Positions 53,643 to 62,252 of a stretch of DNA of 64,000 bases are shown one piece after another. Position 1 is the first letter of the stretch. Each line of letters begins with the position of its first letter. The notes under the pieces were generated by a model that saw only the letters and a list, made by a program, of their open reading frames with translations, was not told the DNA's origin and ran no database searches. Origin of the DNA: Dyadobacter sp. Its GTDB lineage: Bacteria; Bacteroidota; Bacteroidia; Cytophagales; Spirosomataceae. The DNA is taken from assembly GCF_017744695.1 (NCBI RefSeq), contig NZ_JAGIAS010000005.1, positions 310,001 through 374,000 of the forward strand, in the 5' to 3' direction. A program made the position numbers and the translations under genes.

Positions 53643-54203
53643 ATGAAACAACACATTCTCCCAGCGATCCGGTTGACGATCGTGACGCTGATATTCTTTT
53701 CGGGCGTGTATACGCTGGCGGTGCTGGGCGCGGCCCAGGTTTTTCCTAACCATGGCAAAGGTGAGGTGATCGAACAAAATGGTAAACGGTATTATGCCAA
53801 TATCGGGCAGTCGTTTACGGACGACAAGTACTTCAATTCGCGGCCTTCAGCGGTAGGATACAATGCGGCAGGTAGCGGTGGCAGTAACAAAGGGCCTTCC
53901 AATGAAGAGTACCTGGGTGCTGTACGGGCCCGTATCGATACATTTTTGGTACATAATCCGGGGGTGAAAAAGGCAGATGTCCCTGTGGAACTGGTGACAG
54001 CGAGCGGTAGCGGCCTTGATCCTGATATTTCCGAAAAAGCAGCTCTCGTGCAGGTAGAGCGGATCGCGAAAGTTCGCAGCCTGCCTGTCGAAAAGTTGCA
54101 AACGCTTGTGAAAACGCATATTCAGGGTCCGTTGCTCGGGATGTTCGGTCCTGCGAAGGTGAATGTGCTGAAACTCAACCTCGCACTCGATCAATTGAAA
54201 TAA
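53643..54203 (+). CDS. kdpC: KdpC, accessory subunit of the Kdp ATPase
   Basis: A 186-residue protein with an N-terminal membrane helix (about 8-30) and the KdpC periplasmic domain: YFNSRPSAVGYNAAGSGGSN near 60-80 is the family signature, followed by PVELVTASGSGLDPDIS near 120. Full length for KdpC. It is needed for ATP affinity and assembly of the pump. It is cut off from kdpB by a 654-nt antisense TA insert, so it depends on read-through or on a promoter close to its start. Confidence 0.96.
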   Translation: MKQHILPAIRLTIVTLIFFSGVYTLAVLGAAQVFPNHGKGEVIEQNGKRYYANIGQSFTDDKYFNSRPSAVGYNAAGSGGSNKGPSNEEYLGAVRARIDTFLVHNPGVKKADVPVELVTASGSGLDPDISEKAALVQVERIAKVRSLPVEKLQTLVKTHIQGPLLGMFGPAKVNVLKLNLALDQLK

Positions 54204-54292
54204 TCTCAAAAAACGCCGCCCGTTTCCAGTGCCGTCGCAGCGGGCTGCGCTTCTTTTACCGCGCGGCTAAGATTGAACAGCTTACCATTTTT

Positions 54293-55387
54293 ATGAAAAC
54301 CTTGATTTTAAGTGCGCTTGCCATTGCCTCCGTGTCACACGCTATTGCCCAGGATTCCACGCAGGCTGTTGCGGCTTCACCATTTGCGGTAAGCGCTTAC
54401 GTGGAGTCCTACTACCTGCATGATTTTCGCAAAAACGACAACCATACCATGCCCGGATTTATTTATAACCATAACCGCACCGGCGAGGTGAACCTGAACC
54501 TGGCATTCCTCAAAGGCAGCTACACGGGCGACCGCGTACGTGCGAACCTCGCATTGGCAGCCGGTACTTATATGAATGCAAACTATTCGGCGGAACCGGG
54601 TGTGCTAAAAAATGTCTTCGAAGCCAATGCAGGCGTGAAGATTTCCAAAAACCACAACCTCTGGCTCGATGCAGGCATTATGCCGTCGCACATTGGCTTC
54701 GAGAGCGCAATCGGGAAGGACAACTGGGCTCTGACACGTAGCTTGATGGCGGAAAACACGCCCTATTTCGAAACCGGTCTGAAATTGGGATACACCACAC
54801 AGGACTCAAAATGGTACCTCTCGGCGATGTACCTCAATGGCTGGCAGCGCATTCAGCGGGTGGATGGTAACGCGACACCTGCATTCGGGACACAAGTTAC
54901 TTTTAAACCCAATGCGGCTGTAACGCTGAATTACAGCACATTCATCGGCAGCGATAAGCCCGATAGCACGCGGCAAATGCGCTATTACCACAATATTTAC
55001 GGTGTATTTCAATTGTCGGACAAATGGGGCCTCACAACCGGCTTTGACATCGGCAGCGAGCAGAAAACCAAAGGCAGCAGCGCCTACAACACGGTTTACG
55101 TGCCGGTGATGATTCTGCGCTTTTCGCCTTCTTCCAAAATCAATATCGCGGCCAGAGGCGAATACTACCATGACAAAAACGGTGTGATCATCGCTACCGG
55201 AACCGAAAACGGTTTCCAGACCTTCGGTACGTCGCTGAATTTCGATTATCAGATTACCCCGCAGGTCGTCTGGCGCATCGAGGCGCGTAACCTAAGCAGT
55301 CGCGACGCGATATTCAATGGCAAGGGCAACGATTTGTCCCAAAACAAAACTTACGTGACTACCGCATTGACTTTTGCTCTGAACTAA
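54293..55387 (+). CDS. Outer-membrane beta-barrel porin
   Basis: A 364-residue protein with a Sec signal peptide (1-19, AIAQ) and repeated amphipathic strands typical of a Bacteroidota porin (for example FAVSAYVESYYLHDF, GEVNLNLAFLKGSY, TYVTTALTFALN at the end, aromatic/hydrophobic last residue). The family matches outer-membrane beta-barrel porins of the OprB/BBP2 type. It follows kdpC by 89 nt on the same strand, so it may let K+ through the outer membrane under K+ limitation (inference). Confidence 0.8.
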   Translation: MKTLILSALAIASVSHAIAQDSTQAVAASPFAVSAYVESYYLHDFRKNDNHTMPGFIYNHNRTGEVNLNLAFLKGSYTGDRVRANLALAAGTYMNANYSAEPGVLKNVFEANAGVKISKNHNLWLDAGIMPSHIGFESAIGKDNWALTRSLMAENTPYFETGLKLGYTTQDSKWYLSAMYLNGWQRIQRVDGNATPAFGTQVTFKPNAAVTLNYSTFIGSDKPDSTRQMRYYHNIYGVFQLSDKWGLTTGFDIGSEQKTKGSSAYNTVYVPVMILRFSPSSKINIAARGEYYHDKNGVIIATGTENGFQTFGTSLNFDYQITPQVVWRIEARNLSSRDAIFNGKGNDLSQNKTYVTTALTFALN

Positions 55388-55432
55388 ACAATAGCCGGGT
55401 AGCCAGCCCGGCCCGTTTTAACCCATTCAGCC

Positions 55433-55798
55433 ATGTTTACCCAGTTACAAATCATCAACCTGCTCAGAAATGAACTTCCTGTCGTGGCCGGTGCGGATTG
55501 CGCGGCAGTATCAGCGCATACTTTCAATTCTATCCATTCATCAATCCATTACCTGTCGGCTTGCACGAAGAACACCATGGAGCACCGGCACTTCCGCGCG
55601 GCGAGAAGCTGTTTCGGCCTTGCGGAGAAAGTCTACCGGGAGGGCGACGCGATGGTGAAATTGCTGATCGAGAATGTATTTGTGTATGCCAATGTATGGA
55701 CCAAAGCCAGAAATGCACCGTCGTCGCTCCCTGCGGACATTGTTCCCGACGTTTTATACAAAATCCATTTGAAACAACTGAATGGCAGCGGCTGTTAG
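55433..55798 (+). CDS. Small helical protein of the kdp operon
   Basis: A 121-residue soluble, largely helical protein. Segments like FRAARSCFGLAEKVYREGDAMVKLLIENVFVYAN resemble the DUF7674 type, whose function is unknown; this is a loose match. It follows the porin by 45 nt and precedes a run of GCTATAA repeats and the KdpD-module gene. Start MFTQLQIINLL used. Function not assigned. Confidence 0.6.
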   Translation: MFTQLQIINLLRNELPVVAGADCAAVSAHTFNSIHSSIHYLSACTKNTMEHRHFRAARSCFGLAEKVYREGDAMVKLLIENVFVYANVWTKARNAPSSLPADIVPDVLYKIHLKQLNGSGC

Positions 55799-55800
55799 GG

Positions 55801-55858
55801 GCTATAAGCTATAAGCTATAAGCTATAAGCTATAAGCTATAAGCTTTAAGCTTATAGC
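55801..55858. repeat. GCTATAA heptanucleotide tandem repeat
   Basis: Six perfect head-to-tail copies of GCTATAA (55801-55842), then GCTTTAA, then TTATAGC in reverse sense at 55852-55858, so the end can pair back on the array. It starts 2 nt after the upstream stop codon, inside the kdp operon. Confidence 0.85.
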
Positions 55859-55927
55859 ATTGAACTCCGGTGGTCGACCAACTTAAACCCCATACCTTGA
55901 ACTTTAAACTCATAAACCCTCAACTCC

Positions 55928-57043
55928 ATGGAAACCAGCGCCGAACATTTTCTCGAACTGATCAAAAAGTCGAGGAGGGGCAAATTCAAGATATACATTG
56001 GTATGAGCGCCGGGGTGGGTAAAACCTACCGGATGTTGCAGGAGGCGCACGCCCTCCTGCGTACGGGCATCGACGTGAAGATTGGCTATATCGAAACCCA
56101 TAACCGGAAGGAAACGCACGAGCTGCTTGAAGGACTGCCGGTTATCCCGCGGCGGCAGTTGTTCTACAAAGGGAAAGAGCTGGAAGAGTTCGATGTGCAG
56201 GCGGTGATTACCTTGCGGCCGGAAGTGGTGGTCGTGGATGAGCTGGCGCATTCCAATATTGAAGGTAGTAAAAATGCGAAACGCTGGCAGGACGTGCTCG
56301 ATATCCTCGAAGCGGGAATCAATGTGATTTCGGCGGTGAATATCCAGCATATCGAGAGCCTCAACCAGGAGGTGCGTGAGATTACCGGCGTGGAGGTGGC
56401 CGAGCGCATTCCCGACAAGGTGCTGGGCCTGGCCGACGAGGTGGTGAATATCGACCTCACCGCCGACGAGCTGATTACCCGTTTGAAAGAAGGCAAAATT
56501 TACAGGGAGGAAAAGATACAGGCTGCATTGCAAAATTTCTTCAAGCCGCAGCATATTCTGCAACTGCGCGAGCTGGCGTTGAAAGAGGTGGCTTCGCAGG
56601 TGGAACGGAAGGTCGAGAGCGAAATACAGCCGGGTATGGCACTCAAACACGAGCGTTTTCTGGCGTGCATCAGCAGCAATGAAAAGACCGCCCGGAATGT
56701 GATCCGGAAAACGGCGAGGCTGGCCAACTACTACCACAGCAGCTGGTTTTTACTGTACGTGCAGACACCCGGCGAGTCGGCGAGCCGGATCGGACTGGCC
56801 AAGCAGCGGCATTTGATCAATAATTTCAAGCTGGCTACCGAGCTGGGCGGGAACGTGATCAAAATGGAGAGCGGCAGCATTGCCAAAACGATCGTGGAGG
56901 TGGCCGAAAAGAACAAGATCACCACCATATGCATTGGGAAGCCACATTTGAACCTTTTCAAGGTCATTCTGGCTACGAATGTGTTCAACGGGCTTTTAAA
57001 TAAAATGTCTTCTTCCGACATTGACCTCGTAATACTTTCCTGA
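55928..57043 (+). CDS. Stand-alone KdpD sensor module (KdpD + USP domains)
   Basis: A 371-residue cytoplasmic protein equal to the N-terminal half of KdpD. The KdpD domain (about 18-225) has Walker A GMSAGVGKT (25-33) and Walker B VVVDELAHSN; a universal-stress-protein domain lies at about 245-370. The membrane helices, GAF and kinase of a full KdpD are absent. The stop is followed after 1 nt by a separate membrane histidine kinase gene, so the two products probably work as one split sensor. In classical KdpD these modules sense cytoplasmic K+ and c-di-AMP in some lineages. Confidence 0.92.
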   Translation: METSAEHFLELIKKSRRGKFKIYIGMSAGVGKTYRMLQEAHALLRTGIDVKIGYIETHNRKETHELLEGLPVIPRRQLFYKGKELEEFDVQAVITLRPEVVVVDELAHSNIEGSKNAKRWQDVLDILEAGINVISAVNIQHIESLNQEVREITGVEVAERIPDKVLGLADEVVNIDLTADELITRLKEGKIYREEKIQAALQNFFKPQHILQLRELALKEVASQVERKVESEIQPGMALKHERFLACISSNEKTARNVIRKTARLANYYHSSWFLLYVQTPGESASRIGLAKQRHLINNFKLATELGGNVIKMESGSIAKTIVEVAEKNKITTICIGKPHLNLFKVILATNVFNGLLNKMSSSDIDLVILS

Positions 57044-57044
57044 A

Positions 57045-58778
57045 ATGAAGATCAAAACCAAACTGAGGCTGGGTATCGGCCTGCTTTTTGCCATGATCAC
57101 GGTGCTCGCCGTGGTGGGGATCAGGCAGGTGAGCCTGCTTTCGGCCGATTCGCGCAATATCCTCATTGCCAATCATAACTCACTGGAATACACCCGCCAG
57201 ATGCTTCACTCGCTCGACGAGCTGGAAGTGCATGCGGGGGCATTGGATATATTTAAAAAGAACCTTGAAGCGCAGCAGAAGAACATTACCGAAATCGGGG
57301 AAAAGGAGCTTACCGCGCAGCTGACAGGCCATTTTGAAAAACTAAAAACCAATGTGCGCGACAAGGAAACCATAGCGCTGATCCGCAACGATGCGTTGGA
57401 AATCATGAGCATTAACCTCGATGCGATCAACCGGAAAAGCCAGGTTGCCAGCCAAACCGCGAAAAGTTCGATGGTGTGGATCGGGATCACAGGCACATTG
57501 TGCTTCATTATTGCATTCACGTTGTTTGTAAACCTGCCCGGCAACATCGCGAATCCGATCCGCGAGCTCACAGAAAGTATCCGCCAGATAGCCAACGAGA
57601 ACTACACCGAACGCGTGCATTTCGGCAGCCGCGACGAGTACGGACAGCTTGCGCAGTCGTTCAACACAATGGCTGAGAAGCTGGAAGAATACAACAGTAG
57701 TAACCTCGCCAGGCTTATGATCGAGAAAAAGCGCGTGGAGACACTGATTGACAATATGCACGACCCGGTAATAGGCCTGGATGAAAACCGGAAGGTGATA
57801 TTCGCCAACGAGGTGGCCAGGAAGGTAACCGGCTTGCAGGCATCGGAGCTGGTCGGTCGTGATGCGACGGAGGTTGCACTGCACAACGATCTTGTCCGGT
57901 CGCTGGTTAAAGATATTTTCGAACCACAGGCGAAGGGTAATGGCCAAAGTACGGCCATGAAAATCTACGCCGACGACAAGGAAAGCTATTTTGAAAAGGA
58001 ATACGTCGATATTACCATCGTGCCGACCGGCGAACAGCAGCCCCGGTCGATAGGCCATGTGATCATCCTGCGTAATGTGACGCCTTATAAAGAGCTGGAT
58101 TTTGCCAAAACGAATTTCATAGCCAACGTCTCGCACGAGCTCAAAACGCCTATTTCATCCATTAAAATAACCCTCGACCTGCTTCGTAACGAAAGGGTAG
58201 GCGATACCAACGAGGAACAACGCAGCCTGCTCGACAGCATCCGCGAGGACGCCGACCGGCTTTTGAAGATCACCGGCGAACTGCTGAATATTACCCAGGT
58301 GGAAAGTGGTAAAATACAGCTCAATATAGCAGGTACATCGCCCCGGGAGATTGTACAGTACGCCATTGCGGCCAACGAAACGCAGGCCGAAAGCCGGGAT
58401 ATCAACCTTCAAATCGAGGATAATGGTGTAAAATCCAGCATACTGGCCGATTCGGAGAAGACGGCCTGGGTGCTTACGAACCTGGTCTCCAATGCAATCC
58501 GCTATTCCTACGACCATTCCAGCATCCGCATTATCCTGGAAGAAGACGCACAAGCAGTGCGGATTGCGGTCGCCGACAGTGGCCAAGGCATTTCGCAGGA
58601 ATACAAAGACAAGATATTCGATCGCTATTTCCGCGTGCCGGGCTCCACCAAGGAGGGTACCGGCCTGGGCCTCGCGATCAGTCGCGAATTTATGGAGGCC
58701 CAGGACGGCACGCTCACGGTTGAAAGCGAGCTGGGAGCAGGAAGCACTTTCACCATTGCATTGAAAAAGCTCGCCTGA
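57045..58778 (+). CDS. Membrane histidine kinase paired with the KdpD module
   Basis: A 577-residue kinase. Transmembrane helices at about 8-28 and 143-163 enclose a helical extracytoplasmic domain of the four-helix type. Then HAMP (165-217), PAS (about 225-345), HisKA with phospho-His364 (NVSHELKTP) and HATPase_c (NLVSNAIRYS, ADSGQGIS, GTGLGLAISREF). It starts 1 nt after the KdpD-module stop (TGA-A-ATG), so it is surely co-translated. Likely phosphorylates the sigma-54 regulator at the head of the locus (inference). Unlike KdpD kinases it has its own periplasmic sensing domain. Confidence 0.92.
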   Translation: MKIKTKLRLGIGLLFAMITVLAVVGIRQVSLLSADSRNILIANHNSLEYTRQMLHSLDELEVHAGALDIFKKNLEAQQKNITEIGEKELTAQLTGHFEKLKTNVRDKETIALIRNDALEIMSINLDAINRKSQVASQTAKSSMVWIGITGTLCFIIAFTLFVNLPGNIANPIRELTESIRQIANENYTERVHFGSRDEYGQLAQSFNTMAEKLEEYNSSNLARLMIEKKRVETLIDNMHDPVIGLDENRKVIFANEVARKVTGLQASELVGRDATEVALHNDLVRSLVKDIFEPQAKGNGQSTAMKIYADDKESYFEKEYVDITIVPTGEQQPRSIGHVIILRNVTPYKELDFAKTNFIANVSHELKTPISSIKITLDLLRNERVGDTNEEQRSLLDSIREDADRLLKITGELLNITQVESGKIQLNIAGTSPREIVQYAIAANETQAESRDINLQIEDNGVKSSILADSEKTAWVLTNLVSNAIRYSYDHSSIRIILEEDAQAVRIAVADSGQGISQEYKDKIFDRYFRVPGSTKEGTGLGLAISREFMEAQDGTLTVESELGAGSTFTIALKKLA

Positions 58779-58782
58779 CGCG

Positions 58783-60768
58783 CTACTCGACTACGCGCAC
58801 ACCTACGTACGAGGACGCCTGGCCCGAGAGGTAAACACGGTGCGTCGCTTTCTGGAAATCGGATGCGCTGGCTTTGTAAATGTTTACGAATTTCTGCGGG
58901 TTGCGGTCCACGAGCGGAAACCATGAGCTCTGTACCTGCACCATGATTTTATGGCCTTTTTTGAAACGGTGCGCCGCATCCTGCATATCGAATTTCACGT
59001 TTTCGATCTTGCCGGGTGTCATGGGCTCAGGTTTGGAGAAGCTCTTTCGGAATTTGGAACGCATTACTTCGCCGCGGACAAGGAGCTGGAAGCCCCCCAT
59101 TTTCATATTCGGATTAACAGGGCTGTCGTTCGGCGCGTCGCCGGGGTAAACGTCGATGAGTTTCACGACAAAATCGGCATCGGTGCCGGTGGTGGACACA
59201 AAAAGATTGGCAAACACATTCCCCGAAATCGTCACGTCTTCTTTCAGGACCTCGGACTCGTACACGAGTACATCCGGGCGCGAGGCAGCAAAGCGTTGAT
59301 CCTCGTACATAAAATCGCTGCCTCGTATAATGCGGATTTCGGAGGTGTAAGGCACCGGCTTGTCCGGGTCGCTGAGGTATTGGTGAAATGCCGGTTTGGC
59401 GCCCACCTGCATGGTGGTCATCGTCGGCGAGAAGGATAATGTGCCGTCCGGATGCAGGTACAGCTTTTTCTCTACCGTATTTTTCGGCGGCCACTGGTCG
59501 TATTTACGCCATTCGTTCGCCCCGGTTTCGAAAATGTAGGCTTTCGGCAGGTTGGGATCGGGTTGGTCTTTCAGGTAATGATTGAAAACCGGGAGTTCGA
59601 TTTCCTTTTGGTAAAATGTACTCGTTTTGGCGCCGAACCGGATATTTCCGAGCGATTCACCCGTGCCGCGCGCCCAGCCGCCGTGAATCCACGGCCCCAT
59701 GATGAGCCAATTGGGTGTCTGCGGATTTTGGGAGGAAACGGCCTGGTAGGTTTTAAGGGGACCATACAAATCTTCCTGGTCGAACCAGCCGCCCACGACC
59801 ATTACCGCGGGTTTGACGTTTTTCAAATGCGGCACCGGCGTGCGGGCTTTCCAGAAATCGTTGTAAGTTTCATTCTCCATCATCTGGTTCCAGATACGGT
59901 TTTGACCTTTGAAAATCTGCTCGTTGAAGTTTTTCAGCGGGCCCATTTTCTTGTAAAATTCATAGGAGTCCGGTGTTCCCCAGGCTGAAAACTGGGGCGC
60001 CGGCTTGGGGGTAGGAACCGGCCGCGGTGCGCCGTATGACGACAGGAACGCAAATGTGCCCATCAGAAAGAAGGCACCGTTATGGTGCCGGTCGTCGCCC
60101 ATGAACCAGTCGGTAACCGGTGCCTGCGGCGAAGCGATTTTCAATGCCGGGTGTGTATCCACGGCTGTCATGGTAGCATAGTAGCCCGGTGCCGAAATGC
60201 CCCAGGTACCCACTTTCCCATTGTTTCCCTCGAGGTTTTGAACAAGCCATTCAATGGTATCGTAAGTGTCGGAACTTTCGTCGATATCCGTTTGGACCTT
60301 TTTGTTAGGAATAAACGGCCGGTAGGCTTCGAAATCGCCTTCCGACATGAGTTTGCCTCTTACGTCCTGATATACAATAATATACCCCTCTCTGGCAAAG
60401 AGCATGCTCGGGCCGAGAGAAGTTTTGTACAAATTTTCTCCGTAAGGTGCCACGCTGTACGGCGTGCGGTTGAGCAGAATGGGGTAGGTCTTGCTTTTTG
60501 AAATATCCTTCGGCAAATAAATGGAAGTGAACAGCTTCGCGCCGTCACGCATAGGGATTTGCCGCTCGATTTTGGTGTAATGCTCGCGGATGTAGAGCGA
60601 GTCTTCTTTTGGGGTGGTTTGCGCGTGCAAGCATACGCCCGTGAGGATCGCCCAAACCAGGAGTAAGGTCGTGCGCACATGTTTTGGGAACCGGCGAATC
60701 AAGGAGTGAAGTAAGGTTGTTTTCAAGGCGGTTGCAGGATTAGTTTTAGCCAATTTAATATAAAACAC
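58783..60768 (-). CDS. CocE/NonD-type alpha/beta hydrolase (S15-like)
   Basis: A secreted 661-residue hydrolase of the X-Pro dipeptidyl-peptidase S15/CocE group. The catalytic core has PMRDGAKLFTSIYLPK near 75, YQDVRGKLMSEGDF near 133, nucleophile in GTWGISAPGYYA near 190, and a C-terminal jelly-roll domain (about 460-650). Catalytic Asp and His lie in the MGPWIHGGWARG region near 340. The signal peptide is preceded by a 30-residue extension; a GTG at 60678 would give a normal leader (RTTLLLVWAILTG), so that may be the true start. Expected to hydrolyse esters or amide-linked acyl groups; substrate unknown. Convergent with the kinase gene, 4 nt apart. Confidence 0.87.
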   Translation of the reverse strand: MFYIKLAKTNPATALKTTLLHSLIRRFPKHVRTTLLLVWAILTGVCLHAQTTPKEDSLYIREHYTKIERQIPMRDGAKLFTSIYLPKDISKSKTYPILLNRTPYSVAPYGENLYKTSLGPSMLFAREGYIIVYQDVRGKLMSEGDFEAYRPFIPNKKVQTDIDESSDTYDTIEWLVQNLEGNNGKVGTWGISAPGYYATMTAVDTHPALKIASPQAPVTDWFMGDDRHHNGAFFLMGTFAFLSSYGAPRPVPTPKPAPQFSAWGTPDSYEFYKKMGPLKNFNEQIFKGQNRIWNQMMENETYNDFWKARTPVPHLKNVKPAVMVVGGWFDQEDLYGPLKTYQAVSSQNPQTPNWLIMGPWIHGGWARGTGESLGNIRFGAKTSTFYQKEIELPVFNHYLKDQPDPNLPKAYIFETGANEWRKYDQWPPKNTVEKKLYLHPDGTLSFSPTMTTMQVGAKPAFHQYLSDPDKPVPYTSEIRIIRGSDFMYEDQRFAASRPDVLVYESEVLKEDVTISGNVFANLFVSTTGTDADFVVKLIDVYPGDAPNDSPVNPNMKMGGFQLLVRGEVMRSKFRKSFSKPEPMTPGKIENVKFDMQDAAHRFKKGHKIMVQVQSSWFPLVDRNPQKFVNIYKASASDFQKATHRVYLSGQASSYVGVRVVE

Positions 60769-60900
60769 CTTACCATCGCAGTTGGAAGCCTTTTTCGAAG
60801 CTTGTGCCCGTTAAAAACATCGCCGTTTATCACATCGCGCTTGCAGATTTGCAATCAGTACTGTACATTGCATAGTACCTTGCAAAACAATTTTTTAGCT

Positions 60901-61308
60901 ATGAAAATTAAATCCCTGTTGATTTCCCAAATTGTGATGATCGCCATGCTTGTTTCCTGCCATAATGGTGGCGTAAGCATTGCCGTGAAGGACAAGGATG
61001 ACTCCTACCGTTTCAAGGCCCGTTTCGATGAAGATCTCTCGCCATATGTGAGCGAGTTTCTGAATGAGCACATTTCAACCATGCGGATCGATCCGGAGAA
61101 GGATTCCAAAATCATAACCGTTTTACCGGACCAGACCAGGCTGACCGTCGAGTCGTCGCCAGGTGAGCTGATGGTTTACCTCGACAAAGAGGAGAATAGC
61201 CGTGATTCCTACCACCGGATCAAAAACCTTTGTGAGGGGGTTAAGGATGTCATCCTGAAACATGATAAGAAGAAAAATAGCCGTCCGGAAAACTCCCGCG
61301 CAAACTAG
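60901..61308 (+). CDS. Hypothetical lipoprotein
   Basis: A 135-residue protein from the ATG at 60901 (MKIKSLLISQIVMIAML), with lipobox MLVSC near residues 16-20; the longer frame from 60802 is discarded because it lacks a leader. The mature part is beta-rich and charged (DSYRFKARFDEDL, KIITVLPDQTRLTVESSPGELMVYLD) and ends in a basic tail. It resembles small Bacteroidota head-domain lipoproteins, without a name. It sits upstream of the membrane LuxR-type gene, 50 nt apart, possibly in one operon. Confidence 0.7.
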   Translation: MKIKSLLISQIVMIAMLVSCHNGGVSIAVKDKDDSYRFKARFDEDLSPYVSEFLNEHISTMRIDPEKDSKIITVLPDQTRLTVESSPGELMVYLDKEENSRDSYHRIKNLCEGVKDVILKHDKKKNSRPENSRAN

Positions 61309-61358
61309 ACCGCTGACCGAAAATTTTTATTTTTGGTCAACCAACGGACTGGTTACAA

Positions 61359-61844
61359 ATGACTTCCAAAACGATCAGCGGTTTTTACCACAAACACAGG
61401 CAGGAGCTACTCTACGGGGTATCGCTTGCCTTGTTGCTTTTTGTGCTCAAATGGCTCGAATTGCGGTTCCTGATCATCGACCATATCATTGAAATTTACG
61501 TAGGGGCCATCGCGCTGCTGTTTACGGGGCTGGGTATCTGGCTCGCACACAAACTCACCACGCCCAAGGTGGAGACGCACATCGTGGAGCGGGAGGTGTA
61601 TGTCACCGCGAGCGATGAGTTTACCGTGAATGAGCCGGAACGATTGCGGCTGGGCGTCAGTCAACGTGAGCTGGAGGTGTTGCAACTGGTGGCCGAAGGG
61701 CTGAGCAACCAGGAAATCGCCGAACGGTTGTTCGTATCTGTGAACACGGTGAAAACGCATTCGTCGCGGATCTTCGAAAAACTGGAAGTCCGCAGCCGAA
61801 CGCAAGCCGTGGAGCGCGCGAGGCGCCTCGGGCTGATCGGCTGA
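61359..61844 (+). CDS. Membrane-anchored LuxR-type regulator
   Basis: A 161-residue protein with two N-terminal membrane helices (about 17-34 and 44-63) and a C-terminal LuxR/NarL HTH (about 97-158): LGVSQRELEVLQLVAEGLSNQEIAERLFVSVNTVKTH. There is no receiver or other ligand domain. The DNA-binding part is therefore tethered to the inner membrane. Such short membrane LuxR proteins occur in Bacteroidota and the signal is unknown. It follows a lipoprotein gene and is followed by a large repeat array. Confidence 0.85.
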   Translation: MTSKTISGFYHKHRQELLYGVSLALLLFVLKWLELRFLIIDHIIEIYVGAIALLFTGLGIWLAHKLTTPKVETHIVEREVYVTASDEFTVNEPERLRLGVSQRELEVLQLVAEGLSNQEIAERLFVSVNTVKTHSSRIFEKLEVRSRTQAVERARRLGLIG

Positions 61845-61860
61845 CGCCGGGTATGGTGGG

Positions 61861-62142
61861 CGTTGTGGTCAGGTGTGGTCAGGTATTGTCAGGTGTGGTC
61901 AGGTGTGGTCAGGTGTAGTCAGGTGTGGTCAGGTGTAGTCTGGTGTAGTCAGGTGTGGTCAGGTGTGGTCAAGTGTAGTCAGGTATTGTCAATGTCTCAT
62001 TAGCTTAGAATACCCGACCATTCTTACTACAAATGACAATACATGACTATCTCTGACTATTCCTGACAAAACCTGACAAAACCTGACAAAACCTGACAAA
62101 ACCTGACTATTCCTGACCACACCCGACAATACCTGACCAAAG
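61861..62142. repeat. 10-nt unit inverted tandem arrays
   Basis: Left arm (61867-61990) has 12 or so copies of TCAGGTGTGG and relatives; right arm (62032-62138) has CCTGACAAAA, CTGACTATTC and similar units of the opposite sense. For example TCAGGTATTGTCA has a reverse-complement counterpart TGACAATACCTGA near 62125. Together they could make a hairpin of about 280 nt between the LuxR-type gene and the DUF4199 gene. There are no spacers, so it is not CRISPR. Confidence 0.8.
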
Positions 62143-62252
62143 AACTCCCGATATTTTCACCTCCCGGGCGTAAAATCACCCGAAAGTATGACCTGAAAAT
62201 GGCCGCTATGAGCCAATTTCGCCGTATTGCCGGACATTTAAATCAAAATGAT

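Noticed and set aside
55928..58778. A frameshifted kdpD
   Set aside because: Both parts have proper starts, the second has its own signal-anchor helix and periplasmic domain unlike KdpD, and the junction is TGA-A-ATG; this is a true split and not a broken gene.
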